A stretch of 64,000 bases of DNA, from NCBI GenBank assembly GCA_958510875.1, contig OY294068.1:15105282-15169281 (forward strand). Direction: 5' to 3'. The notes under the pieces are model-generated. The model did not search any database, had not been told where the DNA came from, and saw nothing but the letters and a program-made list of their open reading frames with translations. A program made the translations under genes and the position numbers. This stretch comes from Endomychus coccineus (lineage: Eukaryota; Arthropoda; Insecta; Coleoptera; Endomychidae). Positions 1 to 11,060 of this stretch are shown here, piece after piece; position 1 is the first letter of the stretch; each line of letters starts with the position of its first letter.

Positions 1-546
1 CATTCGAATTTCTTGGAATTCCGATAGAATGTAGCTTTTGCTTTTCTGATCGAAAGTTTCCGAAGGCTTTGGCTGTATTCAAAGACCTATAGCATCGCAA
101 AGGAAGGAAGTCATATAACTTGAAAGTAATTGTGATTTTGTGCCTTCATAACTTACATGAAGCTGCATCCTATGCCTATGAGAACTCTTGATCATACAAA
201 CAAAAGATATAACTTTTCTTATTCAACTGAAAGCCAAATTTCGGGAGGTCCTCTTAAGATTTTCTAATTCGTATTTTACGTGCACCTTGCGTGCCCAGAA
301 TGATTATTTATTTATAAAATTTTACTTTCAAGTTTGTTTTCAGATACTTCACAATGGGTGCGAAGGATTACTTTTGTACTTTATTCCAATCCAACCTCGC
401 GGTTTTATATATTTTCTATTCCTATTCAGAAAGGTTCTAGACTGACAATCTCTTTAATCAGATCCATATACACATCATAAAAAAACCCATCGAAGGCAAT
501 TAAAATAACCATTGCAGGTTTTGTAAGAAACATATGATTACATAAG

Positions 547-565
547 TGGCGCAGTCGGCAGGATT
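547..565 (+). other. Primer-binding-site-like sequence (tRNA-Ser) in repeat unit 1
   Basis: TGGCGCAGTCGGCAGGATT is what one expects opposite the 3' end of an animal tRNA-Ser (acceptor GCAGTCG plus CCA). Several insect Gypsy-class elements prime from tRNA-Ser. It is preceded by the probable LTR end. The tRNA match is recalled, not searched. Confidence 0.55.
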
Positions 566-838
566 GAATGTCTTGTGTTATCTGGGAATCGGGACTACCT
601 GCCAGGTGCACTGTTCTTGTATGAAGATGTTCCTTATCATACTCTTTTGGTTACCAAGGACCCCATCACAAAACTTATGGGAATTGACTATCAGTCGAAT
701 TTCTTAAAATTTCAATATGTTGTAGCTTTTGATTTTCTGATCAAAAGTTCTTAAAGCCTTGGGCTGTATATCAGAGAAATATAAGTAGCATTGCAAAAGA
801 AGGAAGTGAAGTAACTTCAAAGTAGTTGTGATCTTGTA

Positions 839-1311
839 CAGGGTGTCCCATTTTGGGTACTTTTGCGGGTTATCTCCTTTATTTTTAAAGATAGAGAGTT
901 GCAGTTTTCGCGACACTGTGCTACTTTTTCGTAAATCTCAAGATGCCGTCAACAGAATTTTCATAGCCCTTTTAGTTTTTAAGATACAGGCCATTTCTGA
1001 AAATGTTGCATTTTGTGACCCCCCTCGTATCTCCGTTATCCTTCAACTTATCGAAAAGGTAAAATAACATTCTAATAGATTTTTTTCCGTAGAATGCAGT
1101 GGTGTAGATAACTTTTATTACATATTTACTGTTTTTGAGTTATAAAGTAAACTTATGTTTTTTTAAATGGAAAACCCTGTATATTTATAGACTATAAAAT
1201 TTGTCTTTTTTTTACCTTTTCAAAAATATATGATAGTATAAAATTTTTTTCAGAAACACGCAAATATTTGACAATTTTCAGAAATTAAATACGTATTTTA
1301 ATAGTAGGCTA
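839..1311. repeat. Left terminal inverted repeat of the 839-3142 element
   Basis: It pairs with 2678-3142. The outer ~230 bp are nearly identical; the inner part (to 'aaattaaatacgtatttta') is still clearly complementary with scattered changes. Confidence 0.85.
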
Positions 1312-1486
1312 CGGATAGCAATAATAAACAAGTGCAACTTACATATTACTAACAAATAATTGGATACCTTGTATATAGGTATCTATTAAAAAAAATTCCC
1401 ATAGATCTTTTTCTAACAGTAAGTTTGTAACAACAGTTTTGTGGCGTAAAGTGACAATATAACAAAAACACAAAAAAATAACATTA

Positions 1487-2559
1487 TTAAAAAAAATTAA
1501 ATGTGATGTTCAAATTGACCACCATTTTCTCTAATGCAAAATTGGCACATCTTTGAGATTCTTTGAATAGTTTTGCAATGCCGTCATATCGAGTTTTATA
1601 TACTTCATTTTGTATATAACCCCATAAAAAAAAATCTAAAATTGAGAGATCTGGTGATCGTGGAGGCCATCTAACAGGTCCGTTGGTACCTATCCATCTT
1701 TGAGGAAAGTTATTATTTAGAAAGGCCCTTAAGAGCCTAGAGTTATGACTTGAGGCACCATCTTGCTGTAGGTAAACAGCATTATACTGGGCTAATGGAA
1801 TGTTTTCGAGCAGTTCTGGAATAACTTCCTCAAGAATTTCTAGGTATCTACGTGCTGTAAGACCTCCTTCAAAAATCCTATAAGCTATATGTCTACCCAA
1901 AATAAAACATGAAACCTCAACTCCAAAGCGTCCTTGTTGTGCCCTTTCAAACATTAAATGCAGATTTTCGTTACGCCAGTTCCTGATATTGTGACGATTG
2001 AAAATGCCAGCACTTGAAATAAAGCATTCGTCTGACCAAAAAACAAGTCTGCCAAATAAATCGTTAGCATCGATTTGTTGCAAATACCACTGGCAAAACA
2101 GTGCCCGGCGCTCGGCATCGTCAGGATGCAAATGTTGTAGTATATTAATTTTGTATGGATGATACTTATATTTCTTCAAGATCCTCTGAGCGCTAGTTTT
2201 TGGCACACCAATTTCCTTCTAAATTTTTCTACATGAGGACGAAGATGTTGCTTCTATATATCCTAAAGTATCTATCTCTTTTCTTTCCCTGTTCTCTTTG
2301 TTGTATGTTTTAGGGCGCGGGTGAACAAATGATCCGTGCTCAACTAAATTTGCTTTTAAACGGGCAAATATCCCAAAAAACGGTTGCCTTCTTTCTGGAT
2401 ATCTAACAAGCAAAAATTAAAATGATAATAGAGATTTTCATAGCCATAATAGCTTACTCACCTTTGGAAATATAATTCCGAAGCTTCTTCAGAATTTTCA
2501 TTACTCTGTATAAAACATACCATCATATCATATTTCTTATAATTTTCGTAAACTGCCAT
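1487..2559 (-). pseudogene. Mariner-like transposase, two exons, one premature stop
   Basis: The gene would cut and join the ends of the surrounding element. Exon 1 starts at an ATG at 2559 and ends at a GTGAGT donor (last base 2462); a 59-bp intron (2461-2403, ending TTAG) joins it to exon 2 (2402-1487). The frame then reads through a helix-turn-helix-type N-terminus and an RNase-H-fold catalytic domain. The three acidic residues are visible as FWSDE, LQQDGA and SPDLSILDFFLWG; the second and third aspartates are 41 residues apart, so a DD41D-type spacing. One in-frame TAG at 2216-2218 breaks the protein between the N-terminal domain and RILKKYKY. The rest is open to the C-terminus. The full product would be near 335 residues, normal for the superfamily. 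Confidence 0.85.
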
Positions 2560-2677
2560 TATTCGAAAAAATTGATAAATATCTATTGAATAATGATACC
2601 AAAAGAACGAAAATAAACAGCTTAAATGCGATAGAGATTTGATGTTTATTTCTGTTTCTTGTCATAAACAATATCAA

Positions 2678-3142
2678 TGGCCTACAATTAAAATATGTAT
2701 TTAATTTCTAAAAATTGTCAATTATTTGCGTGTTTCTGAAAAAAAGTTTATACTATCATATGTTTTTGAAAAGGTAAAAAAAAGACAAATTTTATAGTCT
2801 ATAAATATACAGGGTGTTCCATTCAAAAAATCATAAGTTTGCTATATAACTCAAAAACAGTAAATATGTAACAAAAGTTATCTACACCACTGCATTCTAC
2901 GGAAAAAAAACTATTAGAATGTTATTTTACCTTTTCGATAAGTTGAAGGATAACGGAGATACGAGGGGGGTCAAAAAATGCAACATTTTCAGAAATGCCC
3001 TGTATCTTAAAAACTAAAAGGGCTATGAAAATTCTGTTGACGGCATCTTGAGTTTTACGAAAAAGTAGCACAGTGTCGCGAAAACCGCAACTCTCTATCT
3101 TTAAAAATAAAGGAGCAAAAGTACCCAAAATGGGACACCCTG
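2678..3142. repeat. Right terminal inverted repeat of the 839-3142 element
   Basis: Inverted partner of 839-1311, ending GGGACACCCTG next to the TA target site. Confidence 0.85.
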
Positions 3143-3402
3143 TACTCTCATAAATTGTTGAAGCTGAGACAACTTCAAGAATATTTTCAGATACTTCACA
3201 CCGGGCGCAAACGAACTGATTTTGTACTTTATTCCAATACAACCTGGCGATTTCAATATTTTCTATTCCTATTCAGAAAAATTCTAGGCTAACTCTTTTT
3301 AATTAGATCCATAAATGACATCATCAACAACCCATCGAAGGCAATTAAAATAATAATTGTAGGTTTTGTAAGAAACATATTTTTAATTGCTTTATACATG
3401 AG

Positions 3403-3420
3403 TGGCGCAATCGGTAGGAT
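3403..3420 (+). other. Primer-binding-site-like sequence (tRNA-Ser) in repeat unit 2
   Basis: TGGCGCAATCGGTAGGAT is the counterpart of the 547-565 site in the second unit, with small differences. Both copies keep the TGGCGC start and the AGGAT end. Confidence 0.5.
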
Positions 3421-3784
3421 TGAATGTCCTAAGTTATCTGGAATTCGGGACTACCTGCCAAGTGTACAGTCATTGTATGAAGATGTTTCTATCGTGTTCT
3501 TTTGGTTAGGAATATTGTCTCTCAGTCGAATTCCGTAGAATTGGGATATGTTGTAGCTTTTGCTTTTCTGATCAAAAGTTCTCGAAGGCTTTGGCTGTAT
3601 TTCAGAAATAGAGATTTTATGCGTTATGTGAACTTTTGATCATGAAAACAAAAGCTACAACATATCTTATTATAAGAGTTTCGACTGAAACCAAGTTTTG
3701 TGGGGTCCTCTTAAGATTTTAAAATTCGTATTTTACATGCACCTTACGTGATTATTCAGAACTTCATTCCAATCTCGCAATGAT

Positions 3785-5335
3785 AATATTTTCACGGTCC
3801 ATTTTACTAATAATCAACTACTCAATCTCAATTGACTTCGCCATGTTGTGATCTTCTGAAAATAGCTACAAGGCTTTGAGTTGTGATGATAAATTATTCC
3901 TAGACACGTATAAAACGTATAATGAGCAGTGATGGCATAATGGCCTATTTTGTTGTTTCACAACAAAGTATTCAATAAAACCCATTATACTTGTTACTTT
4001 TGATGCCCGTGAGGCATTATAATGATGTAATATTACTATTACTGTAGAAAATTAAAAAGGATAACACAGAAACCTTATAAGAAAAACAACTTTCGTATTA
4101 AGTTTCCACGCAGGCGTTGGCGTCATATATTAGTATTGATGGGTTGCGTGAGGAGAAGGTATTGAATCTTCCAGTATCCGTTTTTTATCTGTATTTTATG
4201 TGCCACGGTGGCTATTATATTGTATCATATATAATGGTTACATGACTCTATTTATTATTCAATTTTACGAGAACGGGGATGTGGAATAATAAATTCGCGT
4301 GTATTAACGTCTATGTTACTTGGAAACCTCATATTCTTAAGCATTTTAATTACTTGAATAAGTTAACATGTAGGGAAAATCAGTTAAATGTACCTTTAGA
4401 GTTGGCGGCGTCTCTTTGCATCTAGGTAGGTAATCGATTCATGTAAGAAGTACTTTGTTAGCAATTAATTGGATCACTACCTTCATTTCAATAGGAAATA
4501 ACCATTAATCAATAATCAATTAGGTCAAGCTAAAAATAAACCTCATTGAATTGAAAAAAAGATGTACCTTTTTCAGATACGCTTCCAATTCCTGTCTAAA
4601 CATGTGAGACTTTTGTAAAAGCTAGATATAACTTAGAATATTTAACATAGTATACTATACCCTGTTCATGTTAAAATGAAAATGACGTCATAGTTTGTAA
4701 TGTACTACATTCAATTAATCAAATTGACAAGTAAAAAATTATTGCTAAATAAATCAATCTATATATATTATTGCATATTTTGATTCTACGCAAAATTCTT
4801 AACACATTTCATGTATAATGTCCTATGCCTAAGTCTAACAGTTTTTGACTTATTTTAAATGTTATGTCAAAAATGACACATGCAGACCCTAAAATAATTA
4901 TCAAGCTTTCCTATAAGGAAGCCTTTATTATTCAATTTGGATTGAATTCCTTGTTGAAAAGGCTTCACTTCAATGGATTCTTATAATATTTTGAAAACTG
5001 TTAACACGGGTGGTCAAAAAAATAAGATTAAAAATGAAATTAAGAAAATTGACAAAAATACATTTTTTCAAATGGAAACCCTCAAATTTCATAATTTTAT
5101 CTTATTTAGCGTTAAAGGAAGGTGAGTTTGTGTGAAGTTTTTTATTCCAAAATTTTGTATTTTTTGGATTATTGGTATTATAACATTCTTCTATTGTAAA
5201 AATGCCATAGTCTGCAATATAGCTCATAAGTTTTCCATGATGGCATTCAAAAACAATCCGTTTAAAAAAATCTTCCGACAGGTATCATCTTGTTTACCTA
5301 TTTTTCACTTTTAAATTTAGTTCATTCGCTTCGTT
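3785..5335. other. AT-rich intergenic stretch, no gene recognised
   Basis: I see no coding frame, structural RNA or repeat I can name. The only long frame (5132-5314, plus) starts at GTG in AT-rich sequence and resembles no family. Confidence 0.5.
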
Positions 5336-5339
5336 ATTA

Positions 5340-5965
5340 ATGTTTGCCGCAGAGGAAAGGAATGACATGTTGGGAAGTTATATCTCAAACAATAAAAATC
5401 AGACCCTGGCTCTTAGGTGCGACGGCCAGAAAAAAAGATCTTCGATAGAATTTACCAACAATTTAGAATAAATGGAATCTTGAAGAAAAAGAAAATAAGA
5501 CGTCGTCATGTTTTGACTGATGAAGAGCAAGTCAATATTTTGTTGCATTTTGAAGAGAACATTAAACCCGAAATGCATCTTCAGATCTAGACTTCAGAAG
5601 AACTACGCTTCAAACGTGCCTTCAAATAAACAATTTCAAGTCCTATAAATATTGTCCAGTACAAAAATTAGAACAACGTGATAACAACATTAGATTTTTG
5701 CAATATTCTTATGGAGAGACATTTTCTAGAAAATATATTTTTTAACATTATTTGGACCGATGAGTCCATGTTTACAACCTCATAGAAAAATACCCATTAT
5801 TGTAACAGCTAGAATAATAAAAAAGTTATGAAAAATACAAAATCGGGAAGAACTTCTGTCAGAATATGGTGCACTATTTCGAGATCCAAAATTATAGGTT
5901 CAGTACTTACAGCTTTTAAATAATATCCAATCACTTGTGGATAATGAACCTATAACCTCCAAACC
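5340..5965 (+). pseudogene. Decayed mariner-like transposase fragment
   Basis: With frameshifts allowed, the plus strand shows transposase landmarks in order: an N-terminal MFAAEERNDMLGSYI-like start, a RRHVLTDEEQVN segment, the first catalytic motif as NIIWTDESMFTT (around 5745-5780), and SGRTSVRIWC...GS. These match the insect IS630/Tc1/mariner group to which the 839-3142 and 28555-30691 elements also belong. The QQDGA and PDL..LDFFLWG motifs are missing. Several stops interrupt the reading, and I could not find terminal repeats. This is an old fragment unrelated by insertion to its neighbours. Confidence 0.65.
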
Positions 5966-7265
5966 TTCAAGAAACGTGTATCTCCTCTCGCAACACGATG
6001 TTTTTCGAACGTTATAGATTTCAACGTTTAGTCAAACTATAAAAAAAATAGATACCCCTTCAAAATGCAATATGGGCCAAACTAGAAGGAACATTTCAAC
6101 TCGATATGAAGAACATAGAACATTTTGCTCATGATAAAGAAAAATAATGTTAGCCGAATACAGGTCACACCATTTCTCAAGAAAGTTGATGATTTTTAAA
6201 ACACAGTACAGACCATCTATAAAAGAAAATACATTTATTGAATTTCGACTTATCTCCAGCTAAGGGTAACCCATTGTTTGCATTATTATCTCCAAATAGT
6301 ATTTAAATAGGTACATTTTCATTCATAATTTAGTTTACTCTGATGATGGCTACTTGGTAGCCAAAACGTCCTCAGTACTTTGACAGTATTCCAGTTATTA
6401 AGGGTGATTATTTCTTATCCATAGTGTTATAGTGTATCCACCCACAGTGTGAACCATTTTATAGTTTATCAGAATAATGTTGTATTTCCAGCAAGATAAA
6501 TACTCAATTTTGGGCATTTTGAGGTGAGAATACAAACGAAATAGGTACAGATATTATCAAATAGAATCTTAACCGCCCCAACAACAATTCTGATAATAAA
6601 ATATTCATTCTATAATAACTTATGATGTATTCGGTATGCGTATATATGCGAAACCTCACACCAATTACAAGTGAGCGGATGCTGATGAAATGAATTGAAT
6701 TTAGGCCAAAAACCAATTCACCGAGAGTACATACTCATAAACAGATGCAAATGAAATAGTTTTCTCGCAAAGATACCCAACATCATGCCGTGAAGTTTTC
6801 TCGCAAACCTTTCGATAAATGTAAATGTGAGCGAGTGGGATTTACATCTGCGTTTCAATCAGCATATGTATTGCAATTCACAAATCCACAAATTCAATTC
6901 CTCACCCTAGTTCTGCAAAAATGATTAAATCAGATTTCGTTTAGTTGAACATGCCATTTTCTGCCTGCTGGAATTTTACCTAATGAAACACTCTGACTTG
7001 GAATTATTTCCAGATTGATTTTATTGAAGATGTCGGATGAGCTGCTTGTTTCCTACAAATCATAAATCACCCCAAGGTGATATTTGTTATTAGATTATAT
7101 TCACTTGACGAGTTGGGGGTAAATGCGGATGATGTCTTTCCTGGTGAATTTATTCAATCTATTTTCTCTTATGATTGTTTAACTTAGATGCGATTGTGTA
7201 GGAAAGTACAATCCGAAATGAATTACCATTCAAGTTTTGTTGTTATTTTAATCGGAAAAGGTAAA
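5966..7265. other. Intergenic stretch with one hammerhead-like motif
   Basis: Apart from the motif at 6337-6375 I see no gene or nameable repeat. A 70-codon frame on the minus strand (6504-6716) lacks any recognisable feature. Confidence 0.5.
6337..6375 (+). ncRNA. Hammerhead-like motif of the Penelope-end type (degenerate)
   Basis: CTGATGA (6340-6346) is followed by T, then a 6-bp stem GGCTAC/GTAGCC and AAAACGTC. The layout matches the motif seen at several Penelope-like element ends here, but the expected G before AAAC is A, so activity is doubtful. No Penelope coding sequence adjoins it. Confidence 0.4.
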
Positions 7266-7645
7266 TTAAATTAGGTTAGTAGGATAGGTTATGTTGGGTT
7301 AGGTTAGAAACAAACGGGTTACAATAAACAATAAATATTGGTTATTATGAGTGTTAAGGTGAGTTAGATTAGGTTAGGTTAGGTTACAAACAAAGAGGGT
7401 ACAATAAACAATCATGATTGTCATTATCAGAGTGTTAAGATTAGCGCGATTACAATATTTGCATTTTTTATCAACAAAGTTAGGTTAGTAGGTTAAGTTA
7501 GGTTAGGTTAAGTTAGGTTAGGTTAGGTTAGGTTAGAAACAAAAGTGGTACAATACACAATCATTATTGTTTATTATGAGAGTGTTAAGATTAGCGTGAT
7601 TACAATATTTGCATTCTATATCAACGAAGTTAGGTTTGTAGGTTA
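7266..7645 (+). repeat. TTAGG-type runs within a short tandem array
   Basis: Short (TTAGG)n runs occur at about 7310, 7368-7386 and 7490-7535. They alternate with a unique-looking segment (rich in 'acaataaacaat' and 'gtgttaagattagc') repeated about three times with a ~149-bp period; the first copy is shorter. TTAGG is the ancestral arthropod telomere repeat; here it is interstitial and degenerate. Confidence 0.7.
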
Positions 7646-7972
7646 CGTTAGCTCATGACACAAGCAATGAATTCTTTGTAAAAAAAGTGTCAACATAATG
7701 TTTGGCAAAATTTTTGATATTAAGTGCAATAACAGGCATTGTCGAAATGGCTGTAGCGTCAAAACAACTAACAGTGAAAATTGAAAAACGCCATTGTATT
7801 TGTCTCAAAAAAAGGGAGCGCGAATGCGTCGTTGGTTTTTTCTAGCTCGAATATTAACGACGATATTCCATTCAGACAACCAATTTTAGACACCCGTTAC
7901 ATCATACGGTTTGCATGTAACCTGTAAAATGTTCAATTAGGGATGGAATGGTGTCAAACATAAATTCATTCA
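7646..7972. other. Short intergenic stretch, nothing recognised
   Basis: No frame, repeat or RNA that I can support. Confidence 0.5.
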
Positions 7973-8334
7973 AGTCCAGATCGATTAGTAACGTCACAAA
8001 CTTATAGTTCCAGGCAGCTGTTTCACTTTTCTAATAAAGCTCTGATCAGTGCAACGAGCAAAATCACAACGTTATTGAATGACCCTTCTTGAAGGTAGTC
8101 ATTTACCCCGACGTGGTAAAAAAAAACAGAATATCTCACGCCATTTCTCGAACTGCAAAAGTAAGGAGGGAATGTGAGACAACTTGGTTTTTTTACCACG
8201 TTGTGGTAAATGACCTTCAACAGAGATCATTCAGTAACGTTGCAAACTTGCTTGTTCTACTGATGAGGTCTATGAGAAAAGAGAAACAGCTGTCTGGAAC
8301 CATAAGTTTGGGGCGTTACTGATCAATCTGGACT
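7973..8334. mobile_element. Foldback / MITE-like element with ~140-bp inverted arms
   Basis: Sequence from AGTCCAGATCGATTAGTAACG at 7973 is complementary to sequence ending at 8334. Pairing continues inward through 'cagctgtttc', 'aacgttattgaatga' and the 'taccacgt..gtggtaaa' blocks, leaving a ~90-bp centre. It has no coding capacity. I could not establish a target-site duplication, so the superfamily is open. A recent inverted duplication is an alternative. Confidence 0.75.
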
Positions 8335-9920
8335 AGAAAGATCTTATCATTGTTATGTGGCAAAAGCAAACATGAGATATTCATATATCCATTTGTTTCT
8401 AATTCTCCTACAAAAATTAAATTCACCTGTGAATTTGCAATTTGTAATCCTTGTTTCCATTTTATAAAGATACTTTCAATAGTGAGAAGACCTGTGTTGA
8501 CGTTCATATTGAAATTTAAGACCCCCACTCTGGCGGAAATATAACGAAATAATTCAGACGTAAAGCCCTCAAATATAGCAACTGATCATTAATTCTGATT
8601 AACGGGGAGAGTAAGGGTAATTTTATCAACGTTACAATCAAGATGGAAGTAATTAAAATATCTAATCGAGTTTATGACTTTATAATCTCTTCAGATATTA
8701 ACGACCTGCAACTTATTAATAACTTGAAGAACTGTTTTGTAAAATAAAATATGATAGGATTCTAACATAAAACGATCGTCATGTACTATCGATTACAGAT
8801 TTATGCCGATATATTAAAATACTGATTAATGTAAAATTATTCAATTAATCTAGTAGATAATTTGTCGAGAACGTTGGCAACTTGTTCTTTTAATATGTTT
8901 CTCGACATTGTATCTTACAAAAGATATGATCCTATTGAAAAGTTATTACTTAATTCATTATTAGTTGGAAAAAGAAACAGATGATCGAGAGCGTTGATTT
9001 CATTATCTGATTCAATTTAATTAGTTTCCATCAATAAATATCAGGAGCTAGTATGGAATGTGAGTGTTTTGTAACAGGTACATGGATTAAGATTTGATTA
9101 GAATTCAGAACGTGACAAATGTGTGTGACGTCAACCTACCATCCGAAATATTGTAATAATAATGATTGATAATTTTTATGATCCACAGTTATTACCTTAA
9201 ATGTTACAAGATATATTTGTAAATGATTTTGCAAATACCTAATTCTTAACAAACAAAAATTGCGGGCAATTGGGAAATTTACAAGGGACAGCAGTTGACT
9301 TAAGACGAGGTTTTTCTAAATTCACACAAACTACTGTACCACTACGAGAATCTTCTTCTGTTATTTAGTCCAGTAGCATGAAGGAAAAACGTGTATAAAT
9401 TATTTTTTCCACAAATCCTTTTTTTTATCTATATGTATTTTGATGCGACATGCTTATGTCAAAATGTCAATTTTTTCAGTTTTCCGGGTTTATTACAAAA
9501 TATATTGTTATGATTTCATTTCATAAACAATAAAAATTTAAAAATAATAACTTACCGAACTTTGAAAATCAGAAAAGATCAAATAAAAGATATTTATATG
9601 GAATTAAAAACAATAGTAAAAGCTAAATAATAGTTAGGATATTAAAATTAACAATGTAAAACATAATAAACGTACTGTGTAACGAAGGCAGAAATCATAA
9701 TTAAAGTGATTACAAAACTATCATGAGATAGTACAAAACATTGAATAATGTTATAGATATAAGTTAGGATTAGTAAATTTGAGTTATGTAATGTTAAAAG
9801 AATGTTATTGATATAATATGGTATGTATTAGATTTAAGAATAAGTAACTGTCAAGAAAACCATAAATATAGGAATAATCATATTAATAATAACCCAATCA
9901 TAGGTTATATTATACCAAAG
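8335..9920. other. AT-rich intergenic stretch, no gene recognised
   Basis: Two overlapping frames on opposite strands at 8316-8544 are mirror readings of the same AT-rich sequence and resemble nothing known. No repeats are nameable. Confidence 0.5.
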
Positions 9921-11039
9921 TGTGGGGAAAAATGTAGGCAATATTAATTTAAAAAGAAGGAATCACTATCAATTAAAATATGTTGAAAATCTCCAATAAT
10001 TCAAAAATCAAAGCATACTAAATTCTGATTGGTTGAGAGGAATTTCTAGTGTCAGTCTGGTAACAATGAGTACTTCTGTCAGTTTAACAACAATTAACTT
10101 GGCATTCTTGATAAGTAAAGTAAGCACCTGATAGGTTGTTTATGACATCAAGTAGCGTCGGTTTTGGAGGCCTATAAAAAGGTCTGAAAGTAAAGCCAAG
10201 TTCAGTTTGCATTAATACCCAAGTAGAGACTGTTCTCCTCTGGCAACTCACCAAAATTTTCTAACCTAAGTTTATAAAAAATAAACATCAGAGAACGCAA
10301 GTGTTCCAAACTTCGATAGGTTACAAGTAACCGAAGTTAATAAGTTTTATTAAAAGTCAACGAGTGTTCCAAGTATCTAAACCAAATAAAAGGTAGTAAT
10401 AACCTCCAATTTATAAGAAGTATCCAACGATTGCCATTCTTCAACATAAGTTCAATAAAGCATCGAAAAGTTTTGTCTTATCTAAAAGAATAAAACAAAG
10501 TATTATCAACAGTTCCTGATCCTCAAGAAGAAGTAACCTAAATTAGTTACCTGTGATTATCATGAAAAAGCATAGTGTTGTGTAAAAGGTGAATCAACGA
10601 AATTATAAAAGGAAGTAAATTGAAAATTGCCCACATTGTTAAACACACTTTTGGATATTATCTAAACGTAAGTTTGTTTATAATTTCTACATCATATTAT
10701 CCGTATTATCTGTAAAGAAAAAGGAAGATTGTTGACTGTAACAATATAAACAAATATTAGTTGAAAAAGTGTCTTAAGGTTATGTCATAGATTTTGTAAA
10801 CATAAAATTGAATTGAACAAGATAATAAGAGTCATAGAAATTAAATATTGTGAAATCAAAGAGCATTGTGTTTAATTCCATATAAAAATTATTCTATAGA
10901 TAAACTTCAAAACTTCATAAACATTAATTTAAAGTTCAAATATAATCAAATTAAAAGATAAAAAGCTAGCCGGTAAAATCAAAATATAATTATTAATAAA
11001 ATTCAAATAAAATAAAATCATAAGAAATTAATCTTAACA
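9921..11039 (+). mobile_element. Probable solo LTR of an LTR retrotransposon
   Basis: The interval begins TGTGGGG and ends TTAACA (the TG..CA convention). It holds a well-spaced TATA box and initiator, is rich in AATAAA near its 3' end, and is followed two bases later by a sequence resembling a tRNA-Lys primer-binding site. No second LTR or coding region is present. The left boundary is inferred only from the TGT and could be wrong. Confidence 0.4.
10173..10208 (+). promoter_or_regulatory. TATA box plus initiator
   Basis: TATAAAAA at 10173-10180 lies about 31 bases upstream of the A in TTCAGTTT (10201-10208), a good insect initiator. Strong donor-like sites follow at ~10669 (AACGTAAGT) and ~11070 (AAGTAAGT). 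The promoter probably belongs to the LTR. Confidence 0.5.
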
Positions 11040-11040
11040 A

Positions 11041-11060
11041 TTGTCACCACAACGTGGGGC
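11041..11060 (+). other. Degenerate primer-binding-site-like sequence (tRNA-Lys type)
   Basis: TTGTCACCACAACGTGGGGC keeps the AACGTGGGGC half of the tRNA-Lys primer site used by many retroelements, but its 5' half is altered. Confidence 0.3.

Larger units (their letters stand above)
839..3142 (-). mobile_element. Mariner-like (IS630/Tc1/mariner) transposon with ~465-bp terminal inverted repeats
   Basis: The element is 2,304 bp and starts CAGGGTGTCCC; its right end is the exact complement. Both sides are bordered by TA (837-838 and 3143-3144), the standard target duplication of this superfamily. The inverted repeats are very long and well preserved, and include a second internal CAGGGTGTTCC-type motif near 2812. 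One transposase gene on the minus strand fills the centre. The insertion splits the second unit of the 0.69-kb tandem array, so it is younger than that array. The transposase has one nonsense codon, so this copy is probably not autonomous. Confidence 0.88.
1..3784 (+). repeat. Tandem ~0.69-kb repeat units derived from an LTR-retrotransposon leader
   Basis: Three successive, diverged copies of one unit are visible: about 1-690, about 691-3527 (interrupted by the mariner-like element at 839-3142) and a partial third from about 3528. Landmarks recur in order: a block around 'gtagcttttgcttttctgat' (positions ~30, ~720, ~3550), a block ending 'cctattcagaaa', a block 'cccatcgaaggcaattaaaa', then a tRNA-Ser-type primer-binding site. 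The binding site suggests that the unit derives from the LTR/leader of a Gypsy-class retrotransposon. No gag or pol frame is seen. The first unit touches the window edge, so the array may extend left. Confidence 0.75.

Noticed and set aside
7266..7645. Chromosome end
   Set aside because: TTAGG runs are short, interrupted and flanked on both sides by ordinary sequence.
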